From Hermatobates lingyangjiaoensis (taxonomy: Eukaryota > Arthropoda > Insecta > Hemiptera > Hermatobatidae), in the NCBI GenBank assembly GCA_026182355.1, contig JAPFBL010000009.1:496001-560000 (forward strand): a stretch of DNA of 64,000 bases, written 5' to 3'. Below the pieces are notes generated by a model. That model did not search any database, was not told the DNA's origin, and saw only the letters and a list, made by a program, of their open reading frames with translations. The translations under genes were made by a program, and so were the position numbers. Positions 51,201 through 61,000 of this stretch are shown here, in pieces. Positions within the stretch are counted from its first letter, which is position 1, and every line of letters starts with the position of its first letter.

Positions 51201-51807
51201 ATACTCTGCCTTTCAACTCTTTATTCATTTGAGCCAATCTTAGTTCTTGTTTAATTCTATAAACTTCCTCCAAAGATTTGATTTTTTGAAATTTCTTATG
51301 CATGACTCTTTCACAAAAACTAAACTTCCCTTGTGCGAAACTTTCTTCGGGGCTCGAATTTCTGCTCCTGCTGGGACCAAATGCTCTGAGAGCTGATTTA
51401 TTACTTCTTTCTGTAAATGAAAATGAAGAGGCATTAATTACATTTTTATTAGTTATTTATTTGTATGGATGTATACAAATTTCAAATAATCTGGTCTAGT
51501 TTTGCTAAATAAGTTGCTGTTAGAAATTCTCTTAACATACTAGAATAGTCTTAACAATAGTCTCTTAACAATCTAGTCGTAACAGACTAGAAATTCTCTT
51601 CAGCTTTCTTTAAAGAACTGTTCCTAGAAAATATTTACGATTCCCTTGATATAATTTTACAATAATCAAGTGAATTAAAAATCGAATAAACCACAGCGTA
51701 AACTCGAACATGAGAGTACGCGTTTTAACTATAATGACAACGGTCAGAGGAAGAATAGTAACTCTAATGAGATGGTTACTGGTTAAAACATCTCAGCCCT
51801 ATTTACG

Positions 51808-51842
<35 letters not shown>

Positions 51843-51968
51843 TACCGCCCTGTCTTCCTGCGGGACTCTTCGCTCTTCGCTCTCCACACCTCCTGATGAC
51901 GACGATGGTCGAAATATCGATGTGAGTTATGTCTGTGTCTTTCTGTGTGTTTCCTTCGTTTTGAATTT

Positions 51969-52010
<42 letters not shown>

Positions 52011-55000
52011 ATATATATTATATATATATATTTAATAAGTTTTTCAACGTTAAAAGTCATTTTTAGCTAAAATGAATTTGTTTTTAAATTATTATCCATA
52101 TACTTCGTATAAAGAGTCTCTGGATTAAATTACTTTAAATTTATAGTTTAATTACTCTAAATATAGGTTTTTTCCCCATTCACTGTTATATCTTCTTAAT
52201 TATAAAAATTCTTAATCAATAGTTTGCTACATCATTATTTGGTATAAGAATTATTGATACCAAATTATATTTAATATAATATTAATAAATAATTATTATA
52301 TTTACAAATGTGCATGACGAGGTAATTACAAGTATGAAGATGAGGAATGCTTAAACGATTATTTGTGTAATATTTGTTAGGATAACAGAATATTTTTTTC
52401 ATTTATTATTAATATAACAAGGTGGAGACATTTAATTTACGTTATATATTAAATTATAATTTATATGATAAGTATTATTTTATATATTTTTAATTATGTT
52501 ATACTTTATGCTTGAAATAATTTAGTATACATAAATTATTACTATTAAATAAAAACAAAAAGAATTTACACTCACCTTGACTGGAGATAAATGATAGTTG
52601 AGGATCAAAAGACGCCTGAATATCTTTGTTTAGTCGAGATACAGAATTTATTAATTTGTCACTTTGACCAGAAGGCCATACCTTCAAGACTTCACCAAGG
52701 ACTTCGGAGACCATTTCTATTCTCTGAGCTAGTTCTTCAGAGATGGGTAGACCTTCATCTCCCGCAAGATAGTGGTCTATTGATCCATTGAGTGTTTCAA
52801 GTAGCTGATAGAGTGTCACACCTAGAGTGCTGTTCGTTTGTTTTGTTTGGTGCAATTTAAAGATGAGATTTTCAGAAACAGATCTGAGTTCAAGTTGAGC
52901 AGCAAGAGTTTCTTGGGCGAATTGATTGTAAAGGGTTTCGTTACGGTTGTGGAGGAAGTTGAACATACCGATGTTTTGTTGTCGTTGAGTTTGTTCAAGT
53001 TGGGGTTGTCTTGAAGTTATACTAATGACTGGCCCTGGTTGCGTCTTCAGTTCAGGTTTGATATCGACTTGGGGAAGTTGCTGAATGGCGATTGCTTGAG
53101 TCTTTGGAGGCGGTGAGGAGGCTCTTACTTGTATGAAAGCTGAGTTGGTTGGAGGTGGATCAGTGTTGGATGCAACCTCGCAAGTCTTCCGAAGTCTTTC
53201 AGTGCCACAAAAGGCCTGCCTTGGTGTGTTCACTCGGGAGGAGAATATCGACGACACCTTGCTCTTCACTTCCCTTGGACTTGACGCTAGAGAGCTAGTA
53301 CTCCTGCCGCCTCTCCGTGGTCCTGTTTCCATATTCCTCCCTTCCCACCTCACACAATGATTACATTTCGGTATCTCTTTTCTCTCTCCCACACCTCTTC
53401 TTAAAGTTCCTCCTCTGCGTGGATTAGATACACTAGTGCTCACTTTAGAACATCTACTACATATCTTAACATCATTTTCTTTTGTATTTTGCTCCATAAA
53501 CTTCAGACTCTGGAATATATACAAACAATAATAATATTTACATGATTTTCTCAATACACGTATTTTGCTTAAAGAAATACTTTATTTCAAGTTTCATTAA
53601 TTTCTTCAAAGAAAGTTGAGGTAACAGAACAGTTATACTAGATTTAAAATCGATTACTTTATTCTTCATCTTAGCTTAGGATATATTTAAAATATATTAT
53701 GCAAAATTAAAATAATTAAAACCTAAATTATTACTGAAATTATGTTTTGGCTTACATTTTATAATAAACAATTTTATAGAAAAATTATATCAACAATTCA
53801 AACAGTATTTTGAAAACAGCTTAAGAGGTAAAAAAACCTTTCCTCCATAAATTCTATTAAACATTAAATTACATTTAACTAAAATATTACTGTTAAAATT
53901 AAATTAATCATTAATTTTTTATCCATATTTACAAACAGTTAAACATTTTTTATTGCCATGAAAAAAATAGTGAAATTTATTGAAAAAGTTTACAGCGTTA
54001 TTGTAAATCAGAATCAGATAGTATATTTTTACACAATCTTTAGGTATGTTTCAAATTAAATAATGAAATAAACAAATTTGACTCACTTGGTCTGGTTTGA
54101 ACGAAATCTTGTTGAATCTTGCTGCAGCAAGTTTTTCTATGTAGTTTTCACTTTCACTGAAAGAACAAATTTTTTTTCCTATTCTTGTTTATTTTTTTTT
54201 CAATTAAATGGTACTGATGACCACATTTCTAATTTGTAACATATTTAAGACTATAATCATTTAACGAATGTGAAAGTTATAAAGTCAAATAGTATTGTAA
54301 TAAAAAGCAGAGTAATTTTAATTTTCTCATCATCAACTTTTTCCAAGGTTTTTTTAAGGACAAAAAATAGACACATGTATATTCAAAGCAATAAAATATT
54401 GAAACTTTCCTGAAGTATATAAAAATTTATATTCATATCAATAAAAGTTTATAGATGTTATGTTAAGTTGAATCAAATTAATTCAAAATTGCAAAATGAG
54501 GAGCATTTCAAGAACAGTAGATAAAATAAGATAAAATTGTAAACACTTTTACCAAGCCAGATAGAAATTTTAGATACTGGATACAAGGAAAAAATAAAGG
54601 CACAAATACTTTTGCATAATTCATTAGCTGTATTAAAGAAAGATTACTACAGCTAACTTTTGTTTGTTTTACACTATTATGCTTATAAATATTATTCTAA
54701 AATTGCGTTTATTTCTTTTTTTTTTTTCAATATTTAGATCCATAAAATTTATTTTATTGTTCATTTCTGTTGCGTGAATTTGATTCTATTATTTACTGTA
54801 TTTAGGTATTTCTTAATATTTATTATATTATGCATATCTGCAGTAGTGGTTTATTATTTACCGTATTAGGGTATTTATTATACTATCCACATCTGCTGTA
54901 ATGCTTATTGACATAGAATCTTTCCAGTTCCTGTAAAAATATTTCAATACAATATAAAATATTACAATATGGCAGAAGTTGGATGTCCCATTCCTAAACC

Positions 55001-58000
55001 ATCTGCTAAATAAAATTCGTTATTAAATTGAAAATAGTTTCGCTTTCGATTTGTATTTGTTAATTTTATTATTTCCTTTGTATTATTATCCTGATCATAT
55101 TGTTTATCTAGTTTACATATTATATATATTTATTACTTCCGAACTGTGGATTGACGTATAAGATTTTCAATGTCGAATGATACTAGTTTTGTGTTTTTAT
55201 TTATTTTTATATATTTTATTTTATTTGCTAAATCAACAGAATTCTTAATATTCTACGTATTTGGTAGCATAACCTTATCTTTTATAAATTTTGCTAATTC
55301 TTTTGATATTTTGTATGCGGGGGCGACGGGTGATGCCCGAAACAGGTCAGATATTTCCAGCAGCAGTTTATGAGGAAAGACGGTTTATTCTATTTCTAAT
55401 ATTAATAAATCGTGAAGCTCGAATCTTCGATATAAAGAGGAAACACGCTCTCACTGGACCCACAGTTGACCCCCTGAATATGAAATAACATACATAAGCA
55501 TATCTTAAGATAACTGAGTTAAAATACCTATCGACGGTGCTCTCAGAGGGAGGTTGGTGTGAGAATGACGGCAGATTGCGGAACAGAGAGTTATTCGAGT
55601 TCTGCTCAACCTGCCGGAGAAGACTTGCAGTTCTCTCCAAGAGCTGCATGTCGGTCGAATGGTCCAGGAGGGGACTGCCGGCTGAGGCTCCTGACAACTC
55701 AAAGTGATCGTCGGTCAGACGACATGGCTGCAACTGAACCATCACATTTGTGACGTAAATTTAATCGCAACAGATGCAAATAACAATTTGTAACAACATT
55801 GCAGTAAATATTTTGTAAGGAAAAACTTTTTGGCATGTAAAAAGGAAATAAAAATCTAGACTGGTCTACAACCAACTTTACTATATGGAAATGGAATATG
55901 GAATCATATATCATACCACATATATGGAATAATTGATAAGCAATTTATTTGAATGATTAATTTAAATAGATACATCTGTCTCCTCTTTACAAAATTATAA
56001 CAAATTTGAAGAAACCATGACTAATAATTTTAGTTTTTACCCATTAACAAATTTGAAGAAATCATGACTAATCAATAAAATTTTTGCCCATTAAAAATTT
56101 GAAAAACCATGATTAATATTTAATTATAGTTTTTACCCATTGACAAATTTGAAGAAACCATTGATAATAATTATATTTTTTGCCCCTCTTTATCCTTCCC
56201 GTGCCAGAAATGTTAAAATATCTGTTTTTAGAAAATTCATTGCATTTTTTGCTGTTAATGATAAACTTCGAATTAAATTTCTTTTATATATAAACAAATT
56301 AAACAGCTGAAATGTTGTTTTCACGTTTAGTACGTATTTTGAGAATTCTATAGCGTTTTCTTTGTTTTCCTGAGTTTTTCTGTTATTAAACATATCAATT
56401 CTCTAAATCCCTCTTCTATATTCATTATAACTCAATTATATTTTGTCTACAACTATTCGAAACAGTTTGTATTAGTTACTAACTGACTGAGATCTAAGTT
56501 AATTAAACAGACTTATACTTAATACTTAAACTTAATTAGACGTCTTATACTTAAGGCGTAAGTACTTACTTAAGTATTCTTAATCCTTTACTACATTAGA
56601 ATATAATTACTCATTCAAAGCTTGATATTGTATCAGATCAGGGCTTACGTCGTAACTACTTACTTAACGTAGACTTAATACGTTTACTGAATTAAAAAAT
56701 CTGGAGTGGCCTACACTCTACTTTACTATAAGTAACTCAATGTCAAATTTCTTGAGTATATAAAACATAACGTATCATTTAAGCATAACGTAAACATCTA
56801 AATGGGATATAATTATTAGCATTGCATTCGTGAGTTAGTACAGATAGTGATTGAAGGACATATCAATTTATAAGCTTATTTTTGTACATCACAAATAATT
56901 TATTATTTGCAAATAATTTCATTAGTATAACTACAGCAGTAATAACATTTTTGAAAAACCAATTTGAACATTTCTTGAAACTAAATATAATCCTACAAGA
57001 GAACATGGCTATTGTTCAAATAGCCAGTAGATTTCTTACATCGTTTACTTGACATCCTTCTACATTGAATATTAATGTAAAATTTTTAAATTTGAAACAG
57101 TAAAATACTCTTTTTTTCTCTGAAAAACATCTTAAACAGCGAAGAAAATGTTGTTTTAAGGTGATCTGTTAATTAAAGATGTACGATAAATATAGTTATT
57201 AATCTCTAAACGAAAGATTTATATTTTGAATTATCTTTTACATTTTTGGTTTTTAACAGAATTATTATACTGGGAATTTTATGGCTTCTTAGTATTTAAT
57301 AAGATCATTTTCCTTCCCCTTTGTCAAATAACATATATACGAATTTTTTTTTAATGAGTGTTATCATTTACCTGCACAATATTATTCCTCTTACATCTCA
57401 TATAATTCAATAAACAATTTAAACTGTTCCTTTATAAAATCAATTTTATCTCAGTGGATTCGCTCAAAAAATTTCTAAGTCAATGTAAACAATGTAAAAA
57501 AATACAACAAATTCGACAAGTATAGCAGGTGATCTCTTAGTCTAGGATAAACAAAGAGTTTTTATATCGTTATTGTTCTTTCCCGTAATTGAAACTTCAT
57601 GATTTTTTTTTTATTAATTGCTAACTTTTTGTTCCATTTTTGGTCAAATTTTCATTATTTTTTAATGAGCCGTTTAGCGTCAAAAAAACATTTTCTGAAA
57701 ACAGAAATCGTACTGTAACGCCCCATTAGCGAATGTAATTTTAAAAAAAAATATCTCAACTCATTCTCCACATAATGTTTTATTTTTAGGCATAGTTTCA
57801 TTTTGATCCATCAAACAGTATGGCTTGTATCGCTCTCACAAGGTTTGAGATTGCATTATAAGTCAAAATGTTTACATTTTATTGAAAAAAAAATATTTCC
57901 CGTTGTTTTAAAATTCTGAATATAATTTTCGTTTGTTGCAATTGAAACCTCAAAGATAATGTCAAAATTTCAAAACTCTAGGGTTATCAGTTTAGGAGAA

Positions 58001-61000
58001 ATAAATGTTTTAAAAAAAACGGTTTTTGGCAAAAAAAGTGACTTTCCCATCATGCATAATTCTTCCCAAACAATAGGGATCTTCCTCCTTTTGAGGCCCA
58101 TTTTTGTGTAAAATATCAACTTGATCCATCAAAGATTCTGGACCGTAGCGTGGTAACAAGCAATGCTAACACACGCACCCACCCACCCACCCACCCACCC
58201 ACCCACCCACCCACCCACCCACCCACCCACCCACCCACCCACTCACCCACCCACACACACACACAGACATCATCGTAAAAACGTCATAAAACGACTTCTG
58301 GGACCTCAAAACATGTAATTCCGTCAAAATCTCGAGATCGAATTTTTTCACGATCACTATACTTTACTTATAGTAAAGTAAAAAAAATTACTCTTCTCAT
58401 GCTTAATATTGTATTTTAAAGGGAATGAGCAGAATGCTATGATAAATTAGTGTGTTTCCTACTATGAATATAGAAGAGAAAATTTAAATGTTAATTAATA
58501 TTATTATTAATATTATTATTATTAATAAATGCTAATCTTTATTAACTGAAAACCTAATAACAACAGAAATAACACTGGAAACGTTTTTGAAAAGGTATTA
58601 AACATGGAAAATACATTCTTTAAATTTGTGTTAGTTGGAACTACAAACGAGTAACCAGTTTTATATTAGGTGTTTGGTCGTTAAGTTTGGAGTAAAATTT
58701 GAAACGCATACAATTTGAACGGTAAAATTTAAAGGACTGATGCCAGAAAATATTGGGAAAACTGGTAGAAAATAAAGAAAACTTCCCAAGCAACCCTCTC
58801 AGACACCAAGCAGTGGGAGATTCCGACTTACAAGAGGTTGCGAAATCTGCGGAAACACCTCATGAACATTGGAGTGGCAACTGGCCCCCACTGTCCACTG
58901 TTGAAAAACGAGATGAAATGGACTGAGAATGCTTAAGAATATGCCTGGTCCATGCTGACTACAGAGGGCTGCCGGTCCATGAACTATACTGGGCTGAAAG
59001 GAAGTTAATGGCAGGAGCCTGATGCTGCTGAGGTAATCGGAAAAAAATATTGATCTGTACAGCTACATGAAAATAATATTACGGAAAAATCCTTATGACG
59101 AGCGAGCTAGTAATGAAATAGTATGAGCAAGAGGATTCTGTGATGCTGCCGGTAACCGACGCATTTAGAAACTCGGCAACTGGCAACGGCATATGGTATC
59201 CAATATGAAATTCCACTAGGAAGGGCGATATAAAGCATGGTGACACAACCTTATCCATATTCTTATTACATCTCAACAATTGAAAACGGTTCTATTGCCT
59301 AGTCCTCTGACAAGTCCACCTGAAGTAGAAAGGGAAACAACCGGTACAACATATGTTATAGAACGCTTAAGCAAAGTAATATACTTTAGTACATCGATCG
59401 CGATCTACCAGTCAATCACCAGTTGACCAGCTCCTACAAGGCTGTGCTGTTTAAGGACTACCATAAGACTCTTCTGAGCTGGGTCGTCCCCTCAAAGGGA
59501 TCACCCGTTATCCTGGGCCAGGGATTGCGTAGGTTGAGTCAGAGGGAGTCAGAGTACTATGAGCTGAGAAATAAAGTGCACGAACATATATATGCGATTG
59601 ACAATCATCTCCATTATAGCGAATATCGACACACTACTATAGCGAATGGGAATCAGGGGGTCTACATCTCCGTGGGGGGGGGGGGGGGGGGGGGGGCTGA
59701 GCCCTTGGTGGGTTTCAAGGTATTATTGGTAGATCACATATAATTGGAAAAATTAACATCAGCCTATAATTCATCCCGTTACTGATTGTTATTCAGGACA
59801 GCCAGTCGAGTGAATTCTGATTATTTTGATACTTAGGTCACTGTGCAACGGCAAAAGTGGCTCTATTTTTAGTAAAGCGAATAAGCTAGTTATTAAGTTG
59901 GCCTCTTGTTCTTTACTTTTTCTTTTAAAATTAAGAAAGGGTATAAAAATGAATGAGGAGACTGGATGTCGTAAAAAGAAAAAAAAGTATCACTTTGATA
60001 TGAAATGGGAAGAGAAGGTTTTCAGGATGGAATATTACATACATCATTACAAATTGTAAGAATCCTCAATATATTTCTAAATGAATACAGTGTGTAGATT
60101 ATTGTAACTTGTGCATTTCATGAGTAGCTCGTAGGCCAACACCCCTGCTTCATATTGAATTTCATATTGCGAAATATTTTTATTGAATTTCGTAGTCCAG
60201 TTTTCACTTATGCTTAGTGAATGGTACCATTATTAATTTATATATTTCTTTTAAAATAACGTAAATATCATCTTAATTTTGGGTTTTATGCGTTCTCTTC
60301 ATAATTTCTACCCCACTTATATAGATTGATTTAAAAGAAGGTCATCGATTTTTATATATCCTCTTTACTAGAACTGCAGAAACATAAAACATTTTATTAC
60401 ATTTTTCTTCAGATAGCTGCATGGATATTTGTCCCTCTAAGCAAACAGTTTAGTCATCTTCTTTTCATTGAATTCTTATTCAATCCCTAACATCTATACT
60501 AATATTGTATATAGAAATTAAAGTTGTTATTATGTTTATTGGAACGTAAATTACAAATATATAAAATAAAATATCATTAATATTTTCCAATGTTGAATTA
60601 ATAGAGACAGATTTCATGAAAGACTCAATGTTCATGAACATTGAGTTTGACTTACTTTATTGGGAAGATATTGAAAGTAATATATTTCATTATTCTATGT
60701 TAAATAATCTGGAGTGGCCTACACTCTACTTTACTATAAGTAACTTAATGTCAAATTTCTTGAGTATATAAAACATAACGTCTCATTTAAGCATAACGTA
60801 AACATCTAAATGGGATATAATTATTAGCCTGTCATTCCTGAGGTAGTACAGATAGTGATTGAAGGACATATCAATTTATAAACTTATTTTTGTACATCAC
60901 AAATAATTTATTATTTGCAAATAATTTCATTAGTATAACTACAGCAGTAATAACATTTTTGAAAAACCAAAGTGAAAATTTCTTGAGACGAAATAGTATC

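Noticed and set aside
58166..58357. Minus-strand frame with a Gly-Trp-Val repeat
   Set aside because: It is the translation of the CCCA/TGGG microsatellite inside a transposon, not a gene.
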